This document shows, in pieces, positions 36,330 through 47,400 of a stretch of 64,000 nt of DNA. The notes below the pieces were generated by a model. That model did not search any database. It saw only the letters and a list, made by a program, of their open reading frames with translations, and was not told where the DNA came from. The stretch spans positions 47,501 through 111,500 of the forward strand of contig JANAVB010004105.1 of assembly GCA_029216955.1 (NCBI GenBank). Direction: 5' to 3'. This DNA is from Iris pallida (lineage: Eukaryota; Streptophyta; Magnoliopsida; Asparagales; Iridaceae). The translations under genes were made by a program, and so were the position numbers. Position 1 is the stretch's first letter. Each line of letters opens with the position of its first letter.

Positions 36330-36720
36330 CTACTGGGGCGTAGCAGTTGCGCGCAATAATCATTATCTGAACTACGGATACTGAGGGTTCACTACAGCCA
36401 GCAGCGCATTGGCGAGACAGGAACTCTAAGTTGAAGTAATTTCAAACACTCATATATTTTTGAGTATTATTGAGACTATCATATTGTTCATATCTTGATT
36501 TCTTGGATTGCTTCGTCAATGATTGTTGGAAAATGGATAAAGTTGATAGAATATTCGACGACATATTGTTATTTGAGTCATGGAGCCGAAAGTTCACTAC
36601 AGCCAGACATACACTGGCGGGGCATGGATTCTAAGTAAAGTGACTTCAAATATCTATATGTTCTTGGATAACATGGAGACTATATTCCTTTTCATATGAT
36701 TATTGGTTTTCAAGAATCGC
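36330..36720. repeat. diverged direct duplication of about 200 bp
   Basis: A segment containing GGTTCACTACAGCCAG, a GGCGxGxC block and a TTCAAA-rich end occurs twice, near 36387 and near 36589, followed in both by a GAGACTAT phrase. Confidence 0.65.
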
Positions 36721-37078
36721 AGATCCTTGCATGTTCATCCTGATTTGATACTGTATCTCCTGAGTATTTCGTACGTTCCTCAATCTACCCTTGCTAATTT
36801 TTCTTCTAGCATTTTATCATTAGATAATTGATTTCCTCAAATTATACATTGCCAGATTTTAATTCCATACTTTGTTTGTGTTTTGTCTAAACTTCAATCT
36901 TAAATTATGTCTATCTGACCATGATTTTCCTATCTTGTCCTAGTCCACTTTTGATCATACTTAATAGTTTGTATCTTCATGATTTTGCTCCTGTAAGTTG
37001 TAATTGAAACTTCATTCCATCTTGTGCCTATTTGATTTTTGATCATTGTTAAATCGTGTTATTTCAACTTCTTGTGTG

Positions 37079-37491
37079 TAATTATCATACTTGGTCTCAA
37101 GGCTCAGGTCGTCGCAAAGTTGCACAGGATCAGTGGAAAGCTCAGTCCGAAGTACATCGGGCCCTTCGATACGACGACACGCATTGGCGAGGTGGCATAT
37201 CGACTAGCGCTTCCAGCAAGCTTGGAGGGAGTGTACGACGTTTTCCACGTGTCCCAGCTTCGACGCTATATTCCAGATCCGTGCCATGTGGTGGACTACT
37301 CAGAGCTGGAGGTGGGTCCGAGCTTGACCTATGAGGAGCAGCCACTGGAGATCCTTGATCGGAGGGAGAAGCGCCTGCGGAACCAGACTATTCCACTTGT
37401 TCGCGTCATGTGGAAACACCACTCTCCGGGAGAGTCCACATGGGAGCGCGAGGATGAAATGCTGGATCACTATCCTAGTTTATTTTCTTGA
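37079..37491 (+). CDS. gypsy integrase C-terminus with chromodomain, element G
   Basis: A continuous frame (start of the ORF at 37039, homologous part from about 37090) encodes the integrase C-terminal GPY module (KLSPKYIGPF, then VAYRLALP and VFHVSQLRRY blocks). A chromodomain follows (EEQPLEILDRREKRLRN and VRVMWKH, ending in STWEREDEM). It stops with TGA at 37489-37491. In chromoviruses this tail directs integration to particular chromatin. It is intact, while the rest of pol is absent. The start codon of the ORF lies in non-homologous sequence, so this is a 3' gene fragment and not a complete protein. Confidence 0.82.
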
Positions 37492-37603
37492 TTGTACTCT
37501 TGTGTTTCAGAGAATTTACCTTTTAATAAATAATTTGTATTTTAGTATGAATCATTTTTTATTTGATAAATATGTTTGTTTTTCTTGGAATTTCGAGGAC
37601 AAA

Positions 37604-37624
37604 ATTTTTCAAGGAGGAAAGATT
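37604..37624 (+). other. polypurine tract of element G
   Basis: The purine run AAGGAGGAAAG lies just before the 3' LTR at 37625, as expected for the plus-strand primer of reverse transcription. Confidence 0.7.
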
Positions 37625-37780
37625 TGTAACCCCACCTCTCTGATTTCTTATAATAGAGGATTTACCAAATTTTGTTTTGATATTAAAAATTAGAAATTAA
37701 CTTTTCTTTTACCTATAAATTATGTAGGTTGTTATCATAATGCTATTAAATTTTATTTTAGGATTAGGCCTGTATTGAGT
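37625..37780 (+). mobile_element. truncated 3' LTR of element G
   Basis: It starts TGTAACCCCACCTCTCTGA and matches the 5' LTR start at 23646 for about 155 bases, then switches abruptly to copia H sequence. The three differences from the 5' copy are C to T or G to A. The remaining 3.6 kb of this LTR is missing. Confidence 0.85.
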
Positions 37781-37923
37781 AAGATCAAATGAAAAGTTAG
37801 TCGATTTGTTCACCGATGCACTACCAAAGTCCACATTTCAGAAGTTAGTACACAGAATAGGCATGTGACGACTTAATCATCATACAAATTATCTGTTACA
37901 GATCTATTGTATCGAGGGGGAGT
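37779..37923 (+). pseudogene. C-terminal tail of copia H polyprotein and PPT
   Basis: The frame encodes the copia ending RSNEKLVDLFTDALPKSTF and a following RRLN-like block. A purine tract GAGGGGGAG lies at 37914-37922. These residues continue the RNase H fragment at 17705 in the same orientation. The tail is short and non-functional. Confidence 0.78.
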
Positions 37924-37924
37924 A

Positions 37925-38225
37925 TGACTTATGAAGAATATTTTTGAGTTATGCACGTTGTACTCTTTTTCCTTGTCTAGGATTTTTTTTCCACTGGCCA
38001 AGGGAGAGTATTGTAAATATGGATGGTCTACCATAATTACTTGGTCTACATAACCTATGTCTTTTGGTTATCTATAACTTATTTCTTTTGATATATTTTT
38101 TTTCCCTTATTTGTCATTATGATATTAACCTCCATTGTAAGCCTATATAAATGTCTCTTCTCAAGTTGATTGATAAGTGAATGAAGAAACAATTTTCTCT
38201 ATATCCATCGCTTTAAATTACTAAA
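37925..38225 (+). mobile_element. 3' LTR of copia H
   Basis: The sequence after the purine tract begins TGACTTATGAAG. It has a TATA-like TATATAA at 38144-38150 and U5-like downstream sequence. The right end is not clear, as it merges with the SIRE-like fragment near 38225, and the left LTR is not in the window. Confidence 0.55.
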
Positions 38226-38339
38226 ATTCTCTATCTTACTTTATAATATTTCTCTACCTTACAAAGAAAAACATAATTTTTAACATAGAAATAATATACT
38301 AAGAATAATAAAGTGACATCATTTTCAACATAAAAATGA

Positions 38340-38462
38340 TACACTTTCAACATAAAAGTGACATCGTTTCCAATAGTTATAGTTGGTTCCATCAAATAGA
38401 GGAGGCCTATTTGTGGAGTGTCCCTCATTGTGAAATGCGTTGGAACTAGGGTTAGTGGCCAT
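38340..38462 (-). pseudogene. SIRE/Maximus-like copia gag N-terminus, element M
   Basis: On the minus strand an ATG at 38460-38462 opens a frame starting MATNP with a LFDGTNYNYWK block, typical of copia gag. Sequence after that becomes a repeat of GTGACATC/TATGTTG-like segments and ends near 38230. The PBS-like TTGGTATCAGA lies between it and the LTR (about 38506-38516). Confidence 0.7.
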
Positions 38463-38581
38463 GGATCACTCTCAGGATGTGAGTCCAATTCAAGAGAACA
38501 GAGTTCTGATACCAATTGTAGAACCCTAGAGGGGGGGTGAATAGGGTAAATTACTGATAATTTAAAGCTATTTTACTGAGA

Positions 38582-38587
<6 letters not shown>

Positions 38588-38631
<44 letters not shown>
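38588..38631. repeat. GA microsatellite
   Basis: About 22 GA dinucleotides. Confidence 0.93.
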
Positions 38632-38633
<2 letters not shown>

Positions 38634-39242
38634 CAAACACTCGATGTATCCTGGTCTCCTCCCTAGAGGCAATCCAGTCCCAGAACTCTCTCCGGCTTAA
38701 ATCCACTGTTTGAGTAAATAGTTACACACGAGTTTGGATCCAAAGACTCGTCAACTTCTACACGAGTTTGGATCTGAAGAACTCGCCAACTTCAACACGA
38801 GTTTTAATCCGAAGAACTCACCAACTTCTACACACGAGTTTTCTTACGAAGGCTCGTCAACTTTAACACAAAGAGAAATGAGGCTTTTAATCTTGTACAA
38901 CACTTGAAGATCGAAAATTACAACTCTTTAATACTCTAGCACTTTTGGGTTGGATGACAAATGAAAGCTTTGGGTAGAGTAGTAATGGTGAGAGCTCTTG
39001 GTTGTTGAGAAAATTTATGGCTCAAGTGGTTGGTCTTGAAGGAGAAGACACAATCACTTTTTATAGAAAACCAAGAGAACAAAACATTTAATGCTCCAAA
39101 ACTTAGTGCTGACGAAATACCGTCGGTATGGACCGCCATTCCGTCGGCATACCGTTCTGAACAATAACGGTAATAAATCTAACCGTTGGAAGCATTTAAT
39201 GCTAGCATCTTATCCATTCAAAAATTAAAATGTCGAGATCGG

Positions 39243-39590
39243 AATACCGGCGGTATGCTGCGGTATACCGTCGGTACGTCGACTTTCGTCACAGAACATA
39301 TTTCTGGCTCACAAAAAGGTATACCATCGGTATACTGTAGTCTGCCGTCGGTATGCCGAGTTTCGTCACAAAATATATTTCTTGCTCAAAAAAGGTATAC
39401 CGTCGGTACACTGTGGTATACCGTCGGCATGCCAAATTTCGTCACCGAACATATTTCTTGCTCAGAAATGGTATACCGTAGGTACATTATGGTATACCGT
39501 CGGTGTGTCGAATTTCGACACAGAACATATTTCTTGGTCAGAAACGGTATACCGTCGGTACACTGCAGTATACCGTCGGTATGCCGTTTC
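39243..39590. repeat. 76-bp tandem repeat in LTR M
   Basis: The phrase GTATACCGTCGGTAC recurs at 39319, 39395, 39471 and 39547 (76-bp spacing). Each copy is followed by a second TACCGTCGGTA-like phrase, then a TTCGTCACAGAACATATTTC block. The CCGTCGG motif is itself palindrome-rich. Frames open through this region are created by the repeat. Confidence 0.9.
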
Positions 39591-40961
39591 TATAGACATT
39601 GATTTTTGAGTGAAAAGACAGAAGGAAGGCTTACGTTTTGTCATCCACCTTAGGTGTTACATGGAGGGTCCTAGACCTTATATAGACTTGAAATCTTGGA
39701 ACATTTGAGAGCAGTCTTTGAGTGTACGTTGGTCTTTTCTTCAGTCTTGATTTTAGGAGACTTCATCAGAATTCCATTTGAAGAGCAGCTTGAGTAAAAA
39801 TATCTCTTAGCAGGCTTTGGAAGGATTTAGTGAATATCTGTTTGCTGAAATATAGAGAAAACTAAACCACGAAGATGCGGTTAATGTTATCAAAATATAT
39901 GTGCCAACAACACTAAGAACACTAATTGTGCACTAAAATTTAGTACAAGAGAAAGGCTTTCTCCTCCACTATGTAAATCCTTTGCATCCACTCAGTTTTA
40001 GTTTTTTTTATGTATAATACAACAACTATTCTTTCTTATATTAGAACTTTGGGAAGGGAATACATGTTATTCAATAGGGTTAATTGCTCTACAGATAGAG
40101 AATATGTTATTGCATTGTGATCAACGTTTCTGGGTGCAGTTGCAGATTAATTACATTGGCATAACTTCAATCGTTAGTTTAATTTCCTAACGAAATATGA
40201 AAGCGGCCACGCGCGGATGGTAAATTATAATTGCAGTTGTAATGTCAAGAAACAAGTCATGCTCAACAACATCCACTAATGTTTAGTAATTTTTTAGAAC
40301 TGTTAGGATTCTGACAGTCGTGACTACAGTTTTAAGATAGAGAATTTTTGGTCTTAGCGGTTAGAATTTTGTCAGCATAATCCTGACAGTCCTTCATCAT
40401 TTCAAACTCGACTGTCACGATTTGGTCTTCAAAAGAGGAAGATTTTTCAGGCGGAAGTGGAATTTGTGTGAGAGGAGAGAATATAATTGTGATAACCCAT
40501 AATATTTTTTTTGAAGGATAAGCTGGGTATAAAAAATGACCATATATTTTTAAAAGATGTGATAGCCTCTATCGCTTTATGTGATACCCCTAGTAATTTT
40601 TTTATGTGTGTTTGATAGTAAAGGTCTGCTTTACAATGATATTTTCACTGATTTTAGAGTTTTTTTTTAAGCCGATCGTTTATGAAGTGTTTAAAAAAAT
40701 TTGCTTGGTCACTTTTTGATTCACTAGGTTTGGTCCACTCAAAATTCTCCAAAACTAGTGCAGTGTAATTTTAAGTATTTTTATAAACACTTCATATTGG
40801 AATATTTTTTAGGATTTTTTTTCTTCCATTTATATCCTTATGAAAAAATATAACCACAACTACTAATACCCTATCATATTTCTTCTTTCTAATCTTTATT
40901 TCTCTTGAGGTACCATCTGATGGCTGCTTCCTCCAAAATTTATTTTTTTGAATTTTGCTGT

Positions 40962-41064
40962 CCATTTGATGTGGCAGTGCATGATTTCCATAAAATTTTA
41001 TGGTCCATTTAATGTGGTAGTGCATGATTTCCATAAAATTTCATGGTCCATTAAATGTGGTAGT
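40962..41064. repeat. 43-bp tandem repeat, about 2.4 copies
   Basis: TCCATTTGATGTGGCAGTGC recurs as TCCATTTAATGTGGTAGTGC and again as TCCATTAAATGTGGTAG at exact 43-bp steps (40961, 41004, 41047). Confidence 0.85.
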
Positions 41065-41178
41065 TAATACTTTGCTCTTAACTTATGATTTACTACTTAG
41101 CCAAAATATTTTATGCTTACAAATTATATGAGTGTGTAAGCTATTGTTTGGAAGAACAATAATATATGATATTTGTTT

Positions 41179-41198
41179 ATATATAGATATATATAAGT
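41179..41198 (+). promoter_or_regulatory. possible TATA region of glycosylase gene
   Basis: TATATATAGATATATATAAG lies about 210 bases before the ATG at 41410. It is one of several AT-rich segments, so it is only a candidate. Confidence 0.35.
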
Positions 41199-41409
41199 AG
41201 TTTTATTGTTTTGAATTTTTTTAGAACTGTTTCGTTAATGAATTATCAAATATGTATTAGATTGGATTAAAAATGACACGTAAAATTGTTTAAAATTGAA
41301 TTCCTCATAATCGGTAGTACTTTGTCCAAGCTACATTTACACCCACAAATTTAGCAGCACTTGACATACCCACCTCCCATCTCCTTCTGCACCCAAAGTG
41401 TTTGACGAA

Positions 41410-44400
41410 ATGCCAAGGAAGAGGACCCCGAAAACAAAGCTCGCGCCCATGCGCCAGCCATCACCGCCTCCGCCGCTCGAGCCCTATCCAGACCTCCCCA
41501 ACCCAACCCCCGACCAGTGCCTCTCCGTCCGCGACCGCCTCCTCTCTCTCCACGGCTTCCCCGAGGACTTCGCCCGCTACCGCCGAGGCGCCGGCGCCTC
41601 CCCCAACAAACTCCCTCCCGAGTCCGTCCTCGACGGCCTCGTCAGCACCCTCCTCTCGCAGAACACCACCGACTCCAACTCCAAGAGGGCCTTCCTCAAC
41701 CTCAAGTCCGCATTCCCCACATGGCAACAAGTAACCCCTCTTTTCTTCTTCTTCTTCTTCTTCCTTGCTGTAGAAGCTGATTCTGTTGAGCGTTAGGTTC
41801 TTGATGCGGAGCCTAAGAGGCTGGAGGACGCGATAAGGTGCGGAGGTTTGGCGGTGACGAAGGCGGCGAGGATCAGGAGCATCCTGAAGGGGGTGAGGGA
41901 GAAGAGAGGGGAGATCTGTCTCGAGTACCTGCGTGGGCTGTCCGTCGCCGAGGTGAAGACGGAGCTGTCCCGGTTCAAAGGGGTCGGCCCGAAGACGGTA
42001 CATCTTCTGCATTCCCTTACTTCAGCTTACTTGACAACTATTGCTAGGCTTTTATTTCAAAGTGAGGATGTATGTAGTAGTGAAATGTATTGTTGGGGGG
42101 GGGGGGGGGGGGGGGGTTGCAATTTTGAAAACATGATTTAGCTAAGGAGACCACGTTTTGGCGGGTACACGACTTCACTAGTTAAGTCACATTTTCTATC
42201 TGCATCTCCACCTTCGAATTGATATGAGGTCGTGTATTCGGAATGAGACTTCTCTAGTTAAGTTTGGGTCTTCAAAATGCAACTTTGGAAACTACCATTT
42301 TTCACTAGTATTTTTCAACTCCACCGCATTTAGAGAATGAGACGGTAGGTAGAGTGCTTTATGAAGTTCAAGCATTCTAAAGTTGTGAGGGCAAGGACGG
42401 ATGAATGTGCTGTCAGGCTTGTGGGCTCGAGTTCCCCACTGGATTTTAAAAACAAATTAGGCCCTTGAACAAAAATATATTCTAGGAGATATTGTCACGT
42501 TGATTAGATCATGTCCCTTAAACTTTCCAAATTCAACCAGCAATCATCTGAATTCGTTCTTCTCGACTTTCAAGTGTTCCCTCATCCAACCGCCATTTGG
42601 CCCACCTCCTACTCCACTCAAACCAACTACCATAATGGTGCTACTGCAATTCTTCCATAGTGCATTGCAACACTCATGCGAGCACATCAACATGTTGTCA
42701 TAAAGCACAACAGACTGTTGCAACCACAATTTAGTTGCCTGGCCCCTCTAGCGAACATTTGTGAGCCCCCTCCTGCATCCGCCCATCTGAGAGCACTACT
42801 CGTCATGGAAACTTATGGAGAGGAGATGCATCTCAATTGGTAGAGGACGTGGTTCTCAACCTTGTGGTTGTAAAGGTGTGTGTACCACGATGAGCGCCAA
42901 TCTAATGATGTTTTTCACACCACCAATAGCGCAAGTCGTGGAATGGAGAAAGGAGGATGCCAGATGTGGGGAACATCAGCTCTTGAAGCGGACTTGAGGG
43001 GCTCCTTGACAATGGATGAGGACTTCACAAACGTTACATTGGATCCTTCCTTGGTTTGTCGAGTGAGAGGGTATTTATACATGTTTGTTACATCTTTTGC
43101 TTGGTCTGGAAAGGGGCCAGACTCCTGTTCATGTCCTAAGACGATTTTCTCTCATCTTGTCCTCAATTGGTGTCATCTCTAACTTCCAACGGATACACTC
43201 ATTTCTTATCATATACTTTAATGCATTGCCACTTATCCATCTCAGCATTCTCATTAGTCATTTCAGATACACTAACTTTCTGGACATGTTGTTTATTAAT
43301 TGCCCAAAGACTATCCTCCAAACTCTTTCCATTGGATTTAGATTCAAGTTCACATTCTTAGGGGCTGTTTGTATAGCGGTAACTCCTTGAAAGTGTAAAA
43401 GTGACACTTGCAGCATGTTGAGTTGCAATGCACATGCAACATGTATGACTTTCAAAAAGGTGTTTGGATATAGTACTTATTGTCTCCTGCAAGTGAGAAG
43501 GATGACTTTCATTGTTTGGATGCCATCACGAGCAGTGTTATAAATGGTGGCCGTCTAGCCCGCCTAGGCGGTCTCTTCAAAAACTTAAAAAAACTAAAAA
43601 AAGGACCGGAAAGAAGGCTCTCGAGCCTTCACAAAAAAAATATTATGAAATATTTGCTTCTTCTTCTTCTTGCAGTCCCACATCCATGACCCGGACCCCC
43701 CAATGGCTTCCCCTAACATCCAGGACCCAAAGCCGATCTCCTCCAGATCTGGGCGCGGCCTTACCGTCCACGCAACTCTCTCTCGGCTCTCGGATCTGGG
43801 TCCAGATCCGCCTTCCTGAAAGTCGCCGGCCGCAACAGCCGCAGTCGTGGTGACCAAGCGGCCCCCACGCAATGGCTTCCGCCATGCCTGTGCGATGGCT
43901 TCGACCTTTGCCGACGATGCATTCTTCGGCCGGAAGCCCCTCCTCCCTCCTCTTCCTACCCACCGCCACGGTACCCGAGGTTGACGCCGCCTCCATCTCC
44001 ACCGTCTCCTCCTCCTCCCTCCACTCCATCCCTCCCCCTCCCAGACCCCATTCCACCGCTCCTCCGCCATCCCCTTCAGATCGGAAAAAACCCAGTTGCA
44101 ATTTAGTTCCTCCCTGTTTTGAGCCGCAAGTGATAGGGGAAAAGGGGAGGAGGACAACAACTCGTTTCTGTCAGAAACGAGTCAGTTGCAACGCAGTTCC
44201 CCTGCCAACCAAACACCGCGACTGGAGAAGGGGGGGGGGGGGGGGGGGGGGCAGTTTCATTGAAAGTGGCCACTTTCCATACAGTCTCTGCCATCCAAAC
44301 AGCCCCTTTTTGGTCATGTTCATCATTTCTTGTTCTTTTTCATGCTTGCATTCTGGAATAGATTCATAAAAAAATCAAGCCATGAAAGCTAGATATCAGA

Positions 44401-47400
44401 TTATAAAGTGCGACATGCTGATGCATAAGAAATGTACGTGAAAGATGTTATTTAAGAAAAGACCATTTTCAAACATTTGGGTGTTGCTGTCTTCATATCA
44501 AGGTGTTTCTTTAAATTTTTATCAGGATTAAATATCATACACTAATAATTATATATGTATGTGGGTAAGAGCTGTGGTAATTGGGTTCAGAAATAGGGAT
44601 ATCCAAATTCCATATGCTAAGCTAGGAGGCTCAAAAGTAACCCAAACCCTACCACTAACCTTACTCGGTTGAAAAACTTTATCCTAACTCGATGATTTGA
44701 CTGATCTTCAGATCGTGTTAGTGAATCCATTGCCAGCCTTACCTGTATGGTTGCTTCAAAGACATGCCACGTTGTTTGAGGCCTATCTCGAGTTTGGGTA
44801 TAATCAGCAAATAGTAAAGGACTAGTTGCTGCAATACTATCTGGCGCTATGCCAATAATTGATCACCAATGCATGGAAGATTTTGTCCTTCTCCTGGGTT
44901 ATAGAATAGGTCTACTTCTGTAGGCTGTGGAACCCTGATAACAAACTCATAAATTTTGATCAGCAGTAAGAATAGTCCTGATAATTGATAACTCAATTAG
45001 TATAAAAATAGGGTATCCCAGTGTCACGAGGCTCCTGCTTAACAAATAGTAAAGGACTACTTACTGCATTACTATCTGGCTATACTGGTTAGTGATGGTG
45101 TGGATATGCTCGAGATAATTGACTACCAATGCATGGAACCGTTTGTCCTTCTCCAGGGTGATAGAATAGGTCTACTTATGTTGCTTATGCTGTGGAATGC
45201 TGATAACACTCATAATTTGGTCTGCAGTGAAAACAGTGTTGTTGATGTTGGCCAACATGTAGGTTTTGAGGGGAAAATGTCATATATCGGACTAAAATGT
45301 CCTTTATGTCATTTTGTAAAATATTGGCCGACATTTTGGTTTTTTTTAACATTTCGGGCGATATGTTATTTATAGATGTCGAATGACATGTGAAAAATCC
45401 ATTTTTTTGTGATTTTGGGTTAGGTTTGATTTTCAAACAGGTTCTACTCGTAAGCAATAACTAACCCCCAATGGTATCCTAACCTCTCTTTCACTCGTTC
45501 TGATGGAGTTGCATTGCTCGAAAACTCGACAAGGCTCCACTCTGGCCACTCCAAGCTCCAGTCTGATCAAGTATAATCCCTCAAATTGGAATTACTTAAT
45601 ATTTTCTATATTTGTATTAAAAATTATATTTAGACAAGACATTGAAGTTATATAATATATACAATATTACATATTTATATTCGACATAATGTCCCTGACA
45701 TCCGACACCGAATATTAAAATTCCAATTCGACATGAACCCGACAGAGTACATCTACAACCTTGAGTAAAAATAGTCATGATAAGCAATAACCCAATTACT
45801 ACGAAAAAGGGTGTCCCGGTGCTACGAGATGTGGCACGAGGCTCCTTCTTATGCAGGGCTAGGGAGGCTCAAGATGTATGGAGTACACATACACGTAGAG
45901 GATGTTTCCGTGACTCTAACCCGCATCTTACGGAATGTAAGCAACAAGCCTTACTTGCCAAGTGACACCCTCAACTCAACTAGTATGAATTATTAATTAT
46001 TATAGAAGATACAATAACAACAAAAGTTGGCAAAGCCCATCCAAGAAAATATGGAGTTGAAGAAAAATCTTATATACATTGGTTACAATATATAATAGAA
46101 CAATACATGATATATATAATATAACAATACATGATGTAGAGACTAATCTCAATTATATCTTACATGTATTTGGCTATTTGCATCCATATAGGATTGTGAA
46201 ACACACATCTTCAAAACTTTCATACTTGCAGAGTCCCTAATTGATAGTAGTCCTCTCCTCTTGCAACTTATTATTTATTGTTGTTCCTATTGCTATAATT
46301 ATTGATAGTAGTTTTGTGCTGGTCAGTACGGTTGTTTTATGAAAACTGCTCTCAATGTAGTCCAAATCTGAATAATATTTGGATGTATTCCTAAATCACA
46401 CACACACTCTCTCTATTTTGTCCTAAAGCGAACCCTCACTCTCTTTTTTTTCCTGCTAATTTATCCAAAATCAAAGCTCGAGTCTGCTTCCTCCATAGAG
46501 CAAGAGCTCCTTAGTCAATCAGTTAAGGACTTGATTTATTGACATATGGCGCATATTTTTGCAGATATACATTGCAAATTTAGTATTAATATTATAAATT
46601 ATTATCTATTTACTGATATATGAAGTTTTAAAATTTCCCCTACATGACCTCGAAATCCACATTAAAAGATTAAATCTGACATCTATAACCTTGGGGAGGA
46701 GCTTCAATCATAATGAACAAATGGATATTATTATCTAACTCCTCCCATCTGAATGTGCCCGGCTATGGATCACGAGTAAGGTCCAAAAACATTTTGACTA
46801 AGTATTTACTATTTATGACCAGTTCTCGACCTTCTTGTGCTGTTGACAAATCCTAGTCAAGTAGCTATGATCAAGAGACAGTTTTGAGATAAAAACTTAT
46901 GAGTAACATATGAGTGTAATTTAAACAATAAATAACTGAATAACTTACAAAAAAATTTAATTGCTATTATACCTCTCACACTAATGTAACAACTATCGAC
47001 CACCAACTCATAGTCATAGGTTTCATCACAAAGGTTCTCTTTTTCCTTAAAAAGCAGTTATTTTTGGCTTTATGACACTAACAAAGGAAATTCACAAGTA
47101 TCTATAATCCTACTTGTGTCGTTTGTATTCATTTTTTTAAGTTGGTAAAATTTACACATCTTTGATACTGATGTCTATATGAAGAGGGAAGGATCGTGCA
47201 AGGATGCAACTACTTATTTGAAACAGTACAAGATTAATTATTGTAGGAACATAGCGAAGTATGTGGAATTTTTTTATTTTATTGTCTTTTCCACTCCCTA
47301 TCCATGCATGTGCATGTTGACGAACATATCACTGGGAAAACATGCACAAAATCTACCAAAGATTTCTGTATAATTACAAAGCTACTGTTTATTTCAAATA

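Larger units (their letters stand above)
38517..39909 (-). mobile_element. 5' LTR of SIRE-like copia element M
   Basis: On the minus strand it begins TGTTGGCACATATATTTTG at 39909 and ends with TCTACA at 38517, before a Met-type PBS. The start sequence is typical of Maximus/SIRE copia LTRs. It carries a GA microsatellite (38588-38631) and the 76-bp tandem repeat at 39243-39590. The element is truncated to the left, so no target duplication can be found. Confidence 0.8.
39910..41409. other. AT-rich intergenic DNA upstream of glycosylase gene
   Basis: No coding potential is supported. A 43-bp repeat lies at 40962-41064, and a TATA-like stretch lies near 41179-41198, about 210 bases before the glycosylase ATG. 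Confidence 0.6.

Noticed and set aside
39186..39602. 138-codon ORF across the 76-bp array
   Set aside because: Open only because of the tandem repeat; several frames are open, none with a motif.
41461..42012. 183-codon minus-strand ORF
   Set aside because: Antisense to the GC-rich exons 1 and 2 of the glycosylase gene, which have strong family evidence.
43594..44160. 188-codon minus-strand ORF in intron 2
   Set aside because: Lies in the GC-rich interior of a transposon, with Arg/Gly-rich composition and no conserved motif.
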